A stretch of 64,000 nt of DNA from Apodospora peruviana (GCA_033439685.1 JAUEDM010000002.1:2790001-2854000); one strand, 5' to 3'. Numbered from the stretch's first letter, positions 45,101-60,310 are shown. Program-made: numbers and translations. The notes: generated by a model not told the origin, from the sequence alone.

Positions 45101-46392
45101 GGACGGCCAACCTTGACGGGTTCGAGCGAGTCAGCCTACCGGCATCTCGCAAGATGCTGGGGGAGAACTTCGCACTGCTCAACTGCAGGTTCGAAAACCG
45201 CGAGTGGCGCGAATCTTTCTACCATGTCCAGCGATCTGTCTTCAACAAGTTCCAGGATGCATGCTCTGAGCCACTTGCTTTTCCTGCCGAGAGGGACACT
45301 GGCAGATCCACGCCCGATCTCAACCTTGCAGTAGCTATGTCGTGGACCCGATCGCTGTGTGTGACACCGGTGGACATGTATCCAAATGAGGAGGTTCTCA
45401 AGAAGCGAAACAGTTTGTTACCCGGCATGTCAAAGTCGGAGATCATGGAGGTTATTCTCCAGGGAATCGACCAACTCCAGCGCGAAGGCATTATTTCCAA
45501 GTCTACTGCCAAGTGGTCTAACGGCCGGTGGTGGCGGTTCAATAGCCGCGTGCCCGAACTGCTCGACAAAATCTCGCACGGAGAGCGTATCAGCAAGGCA
45601 GTTGCCTTCAAGACCGAGCTCGACCGGGCCTTCCGGGCCGGCGAGAAGAAGCGAGTCACGTACATCACCAACGACGGCATGATCATGGCGCTGCTGAACA
45701 TGCAGGCCCACGGGCGCATCCGCGTCGAGACCACGGGCCAACCCAACGTCCCCATGGGCCACGAGCCCGGCAACTACGAGACGCGCAAGTATACCAAGAA
45801 GTACCTCCATTTCCGGCTGGATATCGCTCCGACTGTGCGCTATCTCCACGACGACAGCAGCGAGATTACTGCTCTTCGCAAGCGCGTCGGGTCGGCGAAA
45901 CCGCCAACGCGAGGGCCCGGCGGTGCCACTCCGGCGTGGTGTGACGTGTTTGAGAAGGTGGACGTGAATCGCTGGCTCAAGTATCTCAGTGTGGTACTCG
46001 TCACGATTGCCTCGCGGGGCGCCATGCCTGCGGACGAGCTGGTCAAGACGGTGAAGCCCGTGGCTATGCTGTTTGAAGTGGAGTTGATTATGGAATGGGG
46101 CCGGGAGTTGGGGATTCTGAAGTCACAGGTGGACGGAGCAACATCGCTCGCGGCGATGGAGTGGTGGTGGCTCGTCATCGACGCGCAGAGGAAGGGATTG
46201 CAGGACGCTGCTGCTGCAACGGCGGCGGCGGCGGCGGCGCCTCCAAGGTCTAGGCGACCACTTCCGAGTGCTAGGAGGAGGACGGGAGCGGATGGTTCTT
46301 CTGAGGACGTGGAGGCTGCTGCGAAGGGCTGGCTCTACCGGGCTGGCTCCGCCTGCTGTGGCAGTGTGAGCAAGCAAGATGTTGCAGTTTGA
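39120..46392 (+). CDS. TFC3: Transcription factor TFIIIC, B-box-binding largest subunit
   Basis: Two exons (39120-39189, 39446-46392) give about 2338 residues. Exon 1 encodes MSGVGLEVLLEGLIPEIAYS plus GEKG. The 256-nt intron starts GTGAGT, has a CTGAC branch site and ends in AAG, a less common acceptor. It joins to GVSINSLLKIVRQYH, the expected winged helix. A second helix-turn-helix, WAWDWLRSRPQILINGNKRW, and B-block-binding repeats follow (to about 400). The disordered middle has two AT-hook-like motifs (KRRGRPPKRR near 599, PKKGRPSK near 675), an Arg/Gly repeat (about 758-780) and a C2H2-like finger CDTCGNVWKNDIGLKYHQ (about 791). The C-terminal half has several more conserved helical blocks. 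The yeast counterpart Tfc3 (tau138) binds the B box of tRNA genes; this protein is about twice as long. Confidence 0.9.
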
Positions 46393-48953
46393 GAGGTGGA
46401 ATGGGATAGAGTGGATGTCAAGTAAGGGACAACAGAAAAGCAAAAGGAGAGTAAACTTATAGCTGTATGACACGCACCATGCAGCGGGGACTGTTTACAG
46501 AAGCTGTTTACTTGTATTTTGTTGTTGTATATGATATCTCTGTACAAGTACTTTTATAGCCTCTACTCGTTTACTTTTTGCCTCGAAGGCTTGCCCTCTG
46601 TTTCCTTGAGCCAACTAGACCGAGGATAGACAAGTTGGTAAGCAGGTTCACTATTTGGCAAAACAAGCAGAGGAATCACAGTAACGGTAGAAAGGTAACG
46701 GCGGACATTGGTCGATATCCACTAGGATCGGGGTTGGGAAAAGCTAGGTATGGTGGCTGTCATGGATGTGGCGATGGTGGCACGTCTTTCTTTGATGGCT
46801 TAGTGTAGCACCTATCTGTCATGAGTCTATCTGCTCTGTGCGATCTCACCTCGGCATCTCCGTTGTCGGTCGGTATGCCTTCTATCATTCTATTTGTCCC
46901 CGGTCCAGTCTCGCCAGGGGAGGGGATACGAGTGGTCTCGGTTCGGAGACTGAAGGTTCGGCCCGGCTCCTACACCTGGGCAGTCGGTATGTTTGCCTTG
47001 TCTCCGCTACGCCATAGTCACGACAAAGTGGCATGATGCTGTGCAACAGACTCGAGGCAATATCTCCCCACACGCCACCCATTGGGTGTGCATTGCAGTG
47101 TGGCGAGCACAGGGTGATAACTCGCTTTTTGTTTATTTGTCTGTTGGTACCTTAGTTGCCCAAAGTCACTCAGGTGGACGACGACGAGGTGGAAATAATA
47201 GACTCTGTCACCAACGAGCACAGCACGGAGCCAAGGAATATCAATTAGACATGAGACAGCCAGAACAAGGCAACCAATATCGTCTTCTCGTCTTCTGTAA
47301 CACCTCGCACAGGGTAGAATGCCAATGACGATGGTGATTGATAACGACAGAGAATCAGACCGAGATGATGCACACAGCCGATACCAGCAGTGTAAGCTGC
47401 ACCGTGTCTCCCCCGTCACACGTCGGGTCATGGGACATGCCATGGCGTCTTTCACAAGAGAGTGACTACTCCAGACGAAACATGCAGACGACATGCGCAT
47501 TACATGACCCAGGCACACATATCAAGACTTGTAGGCTGTACATTTCAGGACTTTGGTACCAGGGACAACAAGTATTCACAAAGTCTTTGCTTAGGACTAC
47601 ATATTTGGACAGGGGTAACGTACTTTTAAATTTCACAACTATTCCACACGAGGTAAATATAAAGTGCATGCAGTCTAACATCGTGAAAAATGCCCGCTTC
47701 CCCTTATCTCTCTCCCGTCTCTTGTCCCATGATCCATGACCCATGCCAGCTAGAAAGCCACACTGCAACCCTACCTATTTTCCATCCCCACCCCCGAATC
47801 AAACCCATGCAGTGTTGTCCTTGGGTAAGGGCAGCCACCGCCATGTCCAGTTTTATGACCCGACTTTCACCCCCCTCCACGACCATCGTAGTACCACGGA
47901 CCCGTGGACTGTGGTGAGAATCTATACCTGCAGTATCCTGAGTATCTATCTATCTGACACGTCTTCACATCGACCCCCGCGCTCTGTCGAAATCGGTCCT
48001 CTCCGAGCCGAAGGAGAAAAGGAAGGGCGAACCGAGTTTTGGTATTGTTTGGTCGTGTCACACACACACTCAAATAACTGTCTTTGTTGTCTGGGCCTTT
48101 TGCAAGGAACTTTTGCAAGTCCCATAATTACGTTGGGATGACGATGACAGGCATTCCCAGTTGGGGCTTGGTAGATCAGGTCGACACAAGGCAACCGCGA
48201 AAAAAACGGGCAGGTGCATGAATAAGCCTCAACCTTTTCTGTTTATATTGACTTGAAGTTGGTTAATCTATCGAACGTGAGTTATGGGGTTAATAGGGTG
48301 TACCCAGGTAGTTTAATCGGAACAATACCAAATCAGTGGCCCTTACCCAGGAGTCAAGAAAGGTCAATATGAATATGTTGCTTATAACAAAAGTCCCTTT
48401 TTATATCCTCCCCTCTTGATAACAACCTCTGTTAATATTGACAGAAACCTTGGGGTAGCGACCCAATAACCGGCTTTCCTATTCAGGCTAGTAGCTAATA
48501 TGCATTAAATAGGAGCAAGAGTTGTGAACGATGAGGACAAACATTAGGGGAAAATGGTCAACTCAAGTTGAAACATAGAGAACGAAACAAAATACCAGAG
48601 CAAACAGGCCGGTCAACTCGAGACCGCCAGATCATCCACCGGGAGTATCCCTGAAAATAGCATGCTACAGATATGCCAACCGGTTTAACAGTGACAGAAG
48701 AAAAATACTGTCACCAGAAGTAGCAATAAACGTGAAAAGGCTGAGGAGAGAGGATCTGGCGGGTAACTGCAGAAAACAGACCCGCTCGACCCGTAACACA
48801 CACGGCAGTTATCTTGGCTTTCCTTCAGGATGAGGAAACTTGCCAGAGTCTAGGCGCACTCCAAAACTTAAGTGACCTTCATGAATAAAATCAGCCAGAC
48901 GATCAAGCAGTCATGCCACTTACCCAAGGCTACAAAAAACCCCGACTCGTCAT

Positions 48954-48980
48954 CACCACCACCACCACCACCACCACCAC
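48954..48980. repeat. (CAC)9 microsatellite
   Basis: Nine perfect CAC units in the gene-poor region. No coding frame that I trust runs through it. Confidence 0.9.
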
Positions 48981-51900
48981 GACCGTCCATGTGCCAGCTA
49001 ACCAACCGTAACCCAAAACTCCACACACCATTGCCGTTGCCGTTACCGTACTTTACAACTTACCTGACAGACGGACCTAGCAGTACAGAATATCAAGTAA
49101 GCAGGCAGGCAAGCTGCAAGTAAGTGCATGTGTCCAAGGTCAACTGATACGCAGAAAAAGAACAACATCATCCATTATATCGAGGTAGTAGTAATCGTCC
49201 ACTAACCACCCCGAGAGAGAGCAGACAGACGGGACCCGACCCCCTAGCGAGCAGTTTGGTCAACTGCGTAAATCTAACTAATGTCTCCTCCCGAAAGAAC
49301 GAACAAAGGGCTTACCTTGTAATGTGCTGTCCAACCAGTACTTCTCCCAACCCCAACGGGGTACCTTCCCTGAGTTTGAGTCAAGCAATATAAACAGAAA
49401 TAAGGTATGGATGTATGAGCAGGGAAGCAGACATCATGCCGGAAAGGAGGTAGACAACGAATTCGAAAACCGACTTAAATCAGAAATCTTATTATCCTTT
49501 CACCGATATACGACTTCATGCCCAGGCGCCTGTCCTGTCCTGTCCGACTGCCTGCCTGCCTCCTAGGTCGAGCGGTCCAGTCTAGGCCACTGCATGTCGT
49601 CGCGTCGGGTCGCACATCCCCACAAACCAACGCTCCTCGCTTACAACTCTACATCGGCCACCGGCGCCCTGCCTTTCATCCATCTAACATCATCTGGCTG
49701 GGCTAGCCAATCCCCCCCATGTCAAGTCCCAGTGGAGTACATACCTAACATAAACAGAAGAAAAAATCAGGAGGTTGTTGAATCTGCAAGGAGCGAGTAG
49801 TCAGAATAGGTTTTTTCTTCTCAACCAACATAAAGTATGCATGCCACACATACATTTCATGTATATGCAAGGCAACCGAAAACAAACTCGGCAAGACAAC
49901 CGAAAAAAGAATGGATGGAAAACCCCCCAACTAAAATGCCTCAAGTATTGGGCCCCTAGAAATACTGCCGAGTTCCACTTTGATCGGGTCTAACATGCCC
50001 CAAATATCAACCCCGATCCGAGGACGATGAGGGAATCCTGACAACAGACAGATATCGCTAACCGAGCAGTAATCTGTCAGCAATCCCGCTTCGTGTCGCA
50101 CCAGAAAAGATGGGGGTTCTTGCGGCTCGAGCGGGAGGAGATATTATCTAAAACTGCAGTGCTTGTGCGATGTAATCAAACATAACATAAAAAACGATAA
50201 AACACATGACAGGAGATTGCCGAATTGTATTCAGGCGTGTTAGATCAGGACTGGCATCTCGTAGAACCCCACCAGAGTGCCTCCTCCACACTTAATCTTC
50301 CTCTCCCTCGTGCAAGATGGCTGCAGGGCAACGTAAATGGGACCAATCGTGTTCGGAAAGCGTCACGGCCATCTTCGTGGCTTGCGAGAATACTGCGCCA
50401 AAGCCCGGGGGCGAAGGAAGCGGCAGCGCAGAGGCCTGACCTTTCGGCAGGCAACCGAGATGGATGCAGCATTGGCTGAACAACTGAACGTCAGGGACAC
50501 GAAACAAGAAACTCGCGTTCGATGGTCGAGTGCGGATAGGGTCTGACGTGGCCAGAGCGGAGCAGATGGAAAGAGCAGATGTATCATCACCCCTCTTGTT
50601 GCTACAGAACCATACTGGAACTCGTCCAAGAGCCATTCGATGCTCCGTATGTACTGTCTAGTGAATTCTGGTCAGGAGGGTCGGGTACCCGTACTGTCAG
50701 ATACCAGATAACCGATCCTTGCCGGACTTCTGCGGCACGAAGGGAATAAAACCGAATCATTTACTGGCAGAACGACACCAGCGAGCGCGCAGCAATATTG
50801 TTAGAAGGCTGACAGCGCATGGAGGCTGAGGCAGGTCATGAACTTTCATGACTTTGCAAAGAAAGTCCGAGACAGTCTCACCTTGAGACCAGCCGCCTGT
50901 AATGTAGCCGTTAATCTGTTTTCTGATCTGTCGGGTTACACAGAGCTCGGCCGAGTCCTGCCGTCATTGGAAGAGTTGAATCCGGTGAGAGCAGGCTGTA
51001 GGTGCGAGTCGCATTTGGTGGCGCCTCACCGAACATCCAGAGCATCTTGGCGATGTTGCCCCGTCTCCAGAAGCAGAAGCACTTGCTGCAAACTTCGCAT
51101 ATACGGACAAGCAGCTTGCGTAATCATCTGAACACACTGACTGCATGGATCCGTAAGCGGGTCGCTGGCGTACATTCTGAACCAGCGCGGCGAGGCCAGA
51201 TCAGGAAAATGGCAGCCTGTCTGAAAGCAGATTGGTGATATAGGCGGGGAGTTTCGGTGATAGAGGCTGACATAGCAGCTGCGTTATAGGCCCTGGGTGG
51301 TAGAGTGATGAGTAGAGCATGGAAATCATCGAGTGCCAAGCGAGGAGGGCATATCTGGTTCCCCACATCTGTGCAGATGCGCGTGCAAGGCCATCTGCAG
51401 ACGAGTGGCGTGCTGTTGGAGAAAAGGGAGATGACAGCTCACATCGAGTCTGCCGCGCGGGCCGACTTCCTTTGCCAGAGCAGCCAGCCGGAAGATCGTG
51501 CTGTCCCTGCAGCGGGGGCATGTCCAAGGCTGAAAGGACTCAGCGAAGATGAAATGAAGACCCTCCAGTGTCTGGCTGGGGCGTCTCACTCCCATAAAGG
51601 GTCTCGGCTTGGCATTTCCGTCGGAGTGGACTGCGGATGAGTCCGTGATTGTCATACACATATCCAGTTCCCGGACCAAAGTCGAAGGGCACGGCGCGGG
51701 GCGGGGCGGTACGGTGCGGCGCATGTCGGGATGGGGGCCGAGGACCGAAAGATCCATGCAAGACGGGGTCGACGGAGTGATTACGCCGGGCCCGCCTGGG
51801 CATGTATGTCCCCTGGCGAGCGTAATCGGCAGTTTTCAAGGCTATTCAGCATTGAGGTGTCGCCCTCTTCGCAAAGCAGACGCAGCAGTCTGCCGGGCGA

Positions 51901-54900
51901 TCAATAGATGAAGCGGAAAAGAGAAATTCGAGCGGGTGCGTACATTTGAAAGGTGTGTCCGGAAGGCAGGTCGCTGACCGCCTCGCGATGGTGCTGCGAG
52001 ATCCGGCGTCAGTGGATAGGTTTCAGCCAGACCACACCCTGGGATCGGCAAGCTTTTGCCAGCCACTGGTTGATCTGGAAACTTCTGATGTCGCGCAGGG
52101 AAGGTGGGACGACGACGACGACGACAACACGATACTCGGCGAAGCTTGAAATCAGCGAAACAAGGCCATGGACGCGAAGCAGAGACCCGGACGGACCACG
52201 GGCTCCGAAGACGACAACAATGTCCTGACACTAAGAGAGAAAAAAAAAGCTCGGCAGAAGAGGTTGCAGTATAGCGTACACGTACATGATATGTACCTAT
52301 GTAATACCTTATGTAAGGTATGTAAAGGAAGGCTGCAAGAGAGCAAACTTGGGTCTGTTTCTCTTTCACTGCAACCGGACATGAGATGCGTGGTGGCTGG
52401 TCCAGGCCTTTTGGAAGCTATCGTAACAGCGACGGCCGCGGGCGAGGTTGATTCTGGCGGACCTGTATTGGCCGACCTGACCGACCTGCATCCAGTCCAG
52501 TCAAGCACCGCAGATAGAGATAGGGAAACGTAGCATATGGTATGCAGTACGTACGGCTGTAAAAAGTGTCAGCGTACGATTCAGAAGTCGCAGACACAAA
52601 CAAAGTACCTAACCTACACAAGGTAACTTGAAAGGTATTTTGAATCACACCCCTTCGGACGCAGCCGAAGTATGTTTTTCTTGAGACGACCTTGCTATGA
52701 CCGGAATCATCATGGACTGGATGATTGGAGATTTCACTATATGACCAAGAAAAGGCAATGGTAAAAAGACGGGAAGAGGAGGCCGGGAGGACGTGCATTA
52801 GGTTGCCTTCATCGAAGGAAGGCACGTCGTGTATTCCGTATTTCGTAAGTGTTAACCCGTACGTGTGGTGACTTCCAGGTGCAATCGTCCTGCCAAGTAG
52901 GTAGCTCCTGCCACTGTAAATATGCGTCTACGTCATTGTCAGCCCATCAGTGCCGCCAAGTTCCCCGCGGCGGCAGTGGTTACCTGGCATTTCGAGGGAA
53001 AAAAAGGGAAAGCACCTGTCAAGCCGATGGACAAACATGGTTCACATTACCTAGTTAAAACACCATCTCGATATGAAGCGAATTAGTCACAACTCAGAAA
53101 GGGGCGGGGGTGAGAGAGCGTGAAGCGTTGTTCCGTCAAAGCCGAGCAGGTGGGTTCAATTGAGGCCCTGCAGAAATACCGTACAGGGGTTGAGAGGTGA
53201 TGCTGCATCCATGATCTGGGAAATCTTCTAGAAAAGAACGAAACAGGGCCAGCTCCCGGGCATTGTCGGACGGGACCACATGACAGGAGCTCTCAATTGA
53301 TCATCATGATTTGACGAGCGCCGCCTCAGCCTCGCCTTGTCTTGACTATGGAGCGGCCGATTGGCTCTCATTATCTCATTACAGCGGCTCTACACACCGC
53401 CGAGGAAGACCCGTCCTCTTGGCTTGCGGATCGCTTTCCGTCGTTTGACACAAAACTTCTCAGTGAAGACGACCAAGTGAGTGGTAATAAAAGCTGTGGA
53501 CGTAATAAGCGGGCATCGCCCAAGGGGTCTCGTTCTATCCGTACAGCACTGTCCTGTGTACGGAATATGCTTGTACCGTACAATACTCGGTACAAGGCGC
53601 CATGCAGTTTATAGGTACTCAAGAATGCTTGCCTCGGAATCGGCCACACTGGCGAGATCGAATTAAGTTGCAGGTCGACCACGAAGGCTTCCTGAATTTG
53701 GAACGACGTGCATGGCAGATGCGACCAGCCCATAGTTCACTGGAGCCAAGCCTAGGTAAGCAGTAGGCAGCCAGTCCTGTGGAGTGTGTGGTGTGTATCC
53801 GTAATCCCCAGGCACTCCACGTGCTGTAGCATGTCCCGTTTAAAGTGGGAGAGTTGCAGAGTCTCCGTACCTACAACGGTGTAAAGTGTGCACTGAATTC
53901 CGTGCTTCTTGCCGGATTTGGGTCCATACCTCCGACACATTGCAGGCCATGCTACTGCGAGTCTCGAGATCCTTGCTCATCTGGAAATGATGTGCAGAAA
54001 CACTTCAAGGCCAAGAGTGCTGGCACCAGTCACGTCTCCAGCTGCAAGGGCGAAGAAGTTACCGATCATTAACCGCCCTGAGCCTGGTGAAACACAACGG
54101 TTGCGGATCGCCATCTTTGGTGGGCTGATAATCGTCGTCAAGGGTATGGAGAGTAACCCGTATCTGGTTTGTTGATGTCGGCGGAACACCACCACGACTT
54201 CGCAACCCTTACTAGGGCACAAGCGTTGCCTTGTTGGGTGCTTTGCACGGGATAACCAGTTCCGGGCACACTGTGCTTAGAGGGGGGTCGTCATGAAGTC
54301 TGCGAACAGTTGAGAGTGCTGTATGTACGCTGGACATGGAGGTGAATGGAGCATTTCTGCGTCAAGCCGCCTGGAGCTGGGAGTGACCTGGCACGACGGC
54401 ACGATGGCACCATAGGTTCCGGAATTGCTTCTTGGGACAACATAATTTTCTGCCGTCCGGTGGGGGTTCACATGCAGAAGAACTTTCTCACACGACTTTT
54501 CTGGCTCGATCAGGCGCGTTGCAAAGCCCTGGCTGTTACGCGGTAACTGCGGGAGATAGGGTTCCCTCGACATATGGTCCGGCGTTTGTGTCCACCCAGA
54601 TGTATCACAGTCGTCCCGGGCTCGAATCATGACGACGATAACGACGATGGCGAGGCGGGAGCTGAGCCGGAGTGGTGACACAGCCGCGGGTCTCGCAAAC
54701 AGGAACCGCTCCGAGGTACGGAATAGCTGGGTCATCAGTATGGATGATGGCGAGACGGAAGCCCGGCCGGGTCGGCAACCGCCACTGAAAGAGTTTGCTG
54801 TGGACAACAGAGAATCATGTTGCGGGATATGCACCGAGGACAAATTCCGGCGACGCAATGAGGCCATGATAGCTCGTACTCTTAGACACTTAGTAGACCC

Positions 54901-57900
54901 CCCCCCCCCTCGGCAAAGAGTTTCAACACATCCCGCGCACCACCAGGCCATGTGCTACATGGGGTACAACTCCGGGGCAGAGATTCCAACTGCCGCGGGT
55001 CCTGATCGTCGGGAGAGCCAAGTTCGATTCCCGATACCCATGGGTCTGCTTGCTGATAAAGTTGCTTTGCATATTTGTGGTGCAGCAGGAATGCTGCCGA
55101 CTTCGATCAATCACAGAACTTCATGATCGTCCCGCGAGCTCGTCAAGAAACCGGCTCCTCCAGCGTCATTTTCACCCATGCAATTGCAGCTTGCAGCTGT
55201 AAACGCACCTTCAAAGATGGTGCGCACAGCGGCCCCTCCCGTCGAACACCGTCTACATATCGTGATGTGGTGATAACAGTCTTGGGTACACCATTGCACC
55301 GTATTTGGGGGTCTACATGTCTAGGAGAAGGCTCTATCCAACTCCAAGGCAGTCTCGCTGTTGTCACCTCGACTAAACATGGAATCCCCCACATCGCCGA
55401 CGCTGTAGTGGGTAAGAGGTGATAGACCGCCAAACGTGCCCTGGTGAGGCCATAGCCGTGAAAGCTTGATAACAGGCTCACATAGAAGTTTGTTCATAAA
55501 GCCGATGAAACACTGAGATATCTTCCGTTCATACAGATGAGGACGTCTGGTAACGGCGCGTAGCGCGTTCCCAAGGGCACACAGATCCCTGGTGAAAATT
55601 CGGTATTTGGGCGGCATTTCAGAGAAGGAGTCGAAACACGACCTCATGGCAGCATTTCAAACAACGTAGGAACGAAATGCTCACGTGGAAGGCTTACTAT
55701 AATCAAAAGGCAGGGGTTTCGTACAACGGCCACCCAGAACCCTGCAACGGAATCAGGTGCGCTTCGGTATGGATCGGATTGCGCCTGTTGCACTCAGCCA
55801 CCAATATGTCCCTATGGCACCATCCTGTGGTTTGGCATACTCTAGCATTGCGTGGTCAATATCTGTATAGCGGTGTGATATCGTCACTTTTGGCCGACAA
55901 GGTTGTCGCTGTTCGAAAAGCGAACGGTACTCCGTACAGATAGGTATTAGCTACCAAGGGCGACCCGCGCCCCGCAATGTATGCTGTTGGCTCATGTTAA
56001 CCCGAACTTCTGTACGAGTTCAAGGCTGGAGTCCAGGCAAGACGAGGGTGCGGGTTGCTGAAAAGAGTGCTGCCGAGACAATATCACAGCAAGCAGTAGG
56101 ATACTATTGGGATGATAAGATCAACGTGGGCGTTTAGTTGGAACCATTTACCAGTGCGGCACTGAGAAAATCTGTTCCAGCTGCCTTCGTGTGTGAATGT
56201 ACCGGAGCCAGGGGTTTAACGGCCTCGTGACACGTTTAGACCCCCTGGCAAATGCCGAGAACTGGAACTAATTGGCGACGCGAAAAAAGGCGCCCACGGC
56301 CGGAATTCGGTGAGGCGCTGGACATCCAATGAACTGGCAACCCGACAGCATTCGTGTTCTCGCGGATCTGTTCGTTCCTGAACCTCACTCAACCGAGTAT
56401 CCGGCCTTCTGGCTCTCCGATTGCTCGCGCCCAGCCGTAGGTGGTGTCACCCCTGGGGAGGGCAGATCTCCTAGATATGGATCGCCATCTGCCGTTTCCA
56501 TTGGCGACGCGCTGGGAGCCCTCGACAGGACGTGCTCGTAAAAACCGGGAGAATGTGCCGAATATCTCAATGGAAGTGGGGTGAACTTGGACAATTACTG
56601 GCGCGCGCGGCCTTGCTTCCCAAGTCTGCGCGGCATGGGAGCTCCCGAGATGGCCCAAGACGAGGTAGACGAGGGAGCTGACTCGTGGAGCGCGGGCTGA
56701 ATAACTGGCAGATGGCTCTGGCTATGCAGCCATGTAGTAGTAGCAATTGTCAAGATGGACATAGTGCCTCTTGGGTGCATCAAGTGCACGATGTTGGGCA
56801 AAAATATCCTGTGCACCTTGATCATGCCGTCGCCATTGGCGGCTCGGAATCTGCACCAGCCAGCTGGGTGCAGTGTTTGGGGCGCTTTCGCCCTCAGACC
56901 TTCCGTATCTTGTCAAGCCGGCTTTGATATTATATGCGCATCGTATTATGGCGGGTGTTACTCTGCATGAAGGGCTGCAGATGTCTTGGCATCTGAGCAT
57001 CCAGCAAGAAATCGCAGCGTTGAGATCAATGGGAGGCAGGAGATGGCAGAACCGAGGTACTCCCCGCATCCATGGCCAGCGTGTCACAGAGAGAGGCTTC
57101 AGTGATGACCACGCTTCCAGTTCGACCTGGGTGTCGGCAGGGCGCATAGCAATGGGCAATAAGACGTCAATTCGAAATGTCGGTGAAGGGGGGGCAAGTT
57201 GGCAACAAGCTCGTCACCTTGAGATGGATAATTTTAGACACACCAAACAAGACGGCACTCCTCCATCGGTCGCGGGGCAAGTACCGGTCTTCGACGACGG
57301 CGGGCAGAAGGGCCGTTCGTCCCACTCGCCGCGTGTTGTTCAGCGTCTCCTCACTCTCGCAGCCTCACACCGACGGCATACCCATTGACCAGGGGTAGGG
57401 CAGGGTATGCCACGCAAACCAGATGGTGGCTGATGGATGATGCGGCAGGCTGTGCACTCATCCAGATTCCGGATTAGAGATATTTCCATCCCGCATTCTG
57501 AATTTGCGGACTTCAAGGTGTAGACAGGTTTGACGGGGAAGGTAGGCCGTGCATAGGGGAGCCGAGAGGTCGGGCTTGGTCTACCCAAGCATCTTTCGCA
57601 AGATTGCTGTCGCCGCAACAACCTGGAACCCGTTTTGCGGACCGCGGTCCAAGGGCGGCGCGTTGGAAGATGGATGAATTTGGGTTCGTCCGCCTGACCG
57701 CAAACGTCATTTCCAGTCCGCCAACAGCTGTTGCCTTAGACTGTCTGTACGGATACATAGTACTCCGTACGTAAAGTTCCAGGTTGCAAATGGGGTCGCT
57801 CGCGCTGTGGTGCTTTGGCCATGTTAGGGTGTAGTTGGCTCTCTACAGTGTTATCGTCATCATTATCATGACACTAGCGTGATTGGAGAATTAGCCTGCC

Positions 57901-59086
57901 CCTGCATTCTGATGAGGCCACACGGGCGGCAACTCTTGATCCTCAGACAGACATTATTCAGTTGAAACTGCAACATGCTCTGGGAACTTTTCGGCCTGTG
58001 AGAGAAGCAGGGCCGAAGTGCGCTGGTCCCTGGACTGGACGGATGGCCGGCTCCGGAGAGATCGCCGTGTCGCCGTATCTCCAGTCACGCAAGAGACGCC
58101 GCGCACACGGGGCAAGTTTCGGGGAGCAGGCATGGCAGGCCAATGGTGTGCAAGAACAAAAGCGCTGATGGAGGGGATTCCGGAGGCCGTGCCATGTGGG
58201 CAGCATCGATGATGTGTGCGCTGTGGAGTTGGCACGACAGGGGCAAGGCGCAAGGCTGCATTTCCCAAAAAAAAAAAAGCACTTGCTCGGATCCGCTTTT
58301 ATTGTTCCTGGTCATTGACCTGCCCTTGCCTTGTAGCGGTACCTGGGATGCTGGCGGCTTGTGTCGAAGTCGAAGCTCGGTCCAGATGCGAGACTCGGCC
58401 TGGAAATTTGATTCTTTTGTTAGCCATGTCAAAAAAGTCAATCATTCATCCGGGCATTTAACTCACCAAAGCACTCTCATTATCCTTTACCTTTCCCCCA
58501 AAATTCATTACAGGTGACACGTCTCTCCTGATCACGACCTTTTCGGAGACAGGCCAAAGACGGAGGGAGTAGCGTGTACGAATGAGGAAGGCATGATAGA
58601 AACCTTTCCGCGCTTGCAGACTTGCCCTGAAGCACGAAAGGGACCCCGACCCCTTCAGTCGGCCCATGCTGAAAAACTTTAATCTTGAAATGACTTCAGT
58701 TCGGGCCTTCCTGCAAAGACTCATCACTCAAGCTTCATTCTGACGTCTCAGTGCTTTCATAGGTACCTATGGTTCACCGGAGCTCCCCAGTGAGATCATT
58801 CATCCTTGTGGGGATTGAGCTTTATTGTCTAGCAACTTCACCAACAAGAACAGACAAAAAAGAGGGATGGGACGGGACGGGATGGGATGGGATAAGTGAG
58901 GGGTTCCATTCTGGTGTCTCTGGAGAAGGCGACCTCACGATGGTTGTCTTTCTCTCTCTTCTTTGTGCCCATTTCCCAATTGGGTCCCGCCCAACGAAGG
59001 ACGAAAAGTGTGGAAGCTTCAGGTTGTGGGAAGAAGTCGATATTCAAGAGTTGTTTTCGCGTCTGGTGGGAAGGAGCAAGTATGCT

Positions 59087-59103
59087 GTCTGTACAGTACA
59101 GAC
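59087..59103. repeat. 17-nt inverted repeat with GTAC cores
   Basis: GTCTGTAC, one A, then GTACAGAC: an 8-nt perfect inverted repeat with a single central base. Several related GTAC words lie within the next 200 bp. Confidence 0.75.
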
Positions 59104-60303
59104 GGGATGTACGGAGGATGTACTGTTACTCGTGGCCGGCTCTTTCACAGTCGCGGTACTTGTTCCTGACCCGGGCAAGTCTGACAGTCTGACCTCACTC
59201 CACAGAAGCGAGCTGAACCAAGCCCGGCTACGGGTTACTCTGAAGTTCACCCCTACCGTACCGTACCTAGCACTCGGCGTTCCCACAGACGGAAGCCCTC
59301 AAGCCCACCTATCGAATCTTGCAACCTGATTGTGCAAACAGCTAGAGTTCTGTGCCTCTCTCCCTTTGAAGATATAGTGCCAACGGCGACGCAGGATCCC
59401 AGTCGCTGAAACGGATCCGTTGTAGATAGGAAATCCCTGGCTTCGTCCTCGAGTCCAATCCCAGGGCTGTTGGACGTCAAACTGCCTGTGGCCTGAAAGG
59501 AAAGGGGCCAAGGAAAAGGGGCCCTCCAAAGAGGCCTTGGTGACCTGAGGTTGGTCCCAGGGAACCCAAGACCTTCCCGCGCTAGGCACGTATATCCGTG
59601 AAATACCTGAAGCCTGGGACGGGAGGCTTGAGAATAAAGGTACGGAATCCCGTCCCTCGCCCTCACTCCCGTCAGTCGTGGCCTGAGCTTTGCTGAGTTT
59701 GCCTGGGTCTATCCGTACTGTACTCGAGTCTGTAGGGGATAGTTGGAGGTTCTGCTCGGCCACATTTCGCACTCTCCAATGAGAAAGCAAAGAAATAAAA
59801 TAAAAATCGAAAATCGAAAAACGAAAAACGAAAAAAAATTTAAACACGCCGCCCTTCGCCTTCCCAAGCTGCGGTCTGCAACCCCCGTCTCCCATCGGCT
59901 GCCAAGTTTTTGCATCCGCCTCTCCTGAGTGCGGTTCCCTCTTGCCTCCACGAGAGAGTTCGCCGTATTTCCGTATTGTGGACACAACGGCCCAGTTTTG
60001 CTCCATCTGCCAGTCCTGTCCTGTCCCATTCCAATGATTCCATCCATTCACCATTGATCCATTCTGCCATTCTCCCAACACTGCTTTCCACCGCCAGCAC
60101 GGGCACGGGCACGCGCAGGTTACCTAGGTTGATCCCAAGTTCCCTTGTCCTGGCCACATGCATCCCGCACAGTCACCCACACTAATAATTTCCCGGCCAT
60201 ACTTTCCGGGTCACACTTAAACAAAAAGGCACTGACTGCACCATCATTATCACCATTGTAGTAATCTACAACCAAGCAGCTCGCCTCCAGTCCGACTGCA
60301 GCG

Positions 60304-60310
<7 letters not shown>

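Noticed and set aside
51842..52369. 175-codon minus-strand open frame
   Set aside because: Arg/Ser/Pro-rich translation of GC-rich non-coding DNA; no recognised motif.
54277..54951. 224-codon minus-strand open frame
   Set aside because: No domain, no codon bias and a neighbouring competing frame on the other strand; treated as chance.
55021..55040. B-box-like GTTCGATTCC, possible second tRNA
   Set aside because: Flanking bases do not form a T stem, and no acceptor or anticodon arms pair around it.
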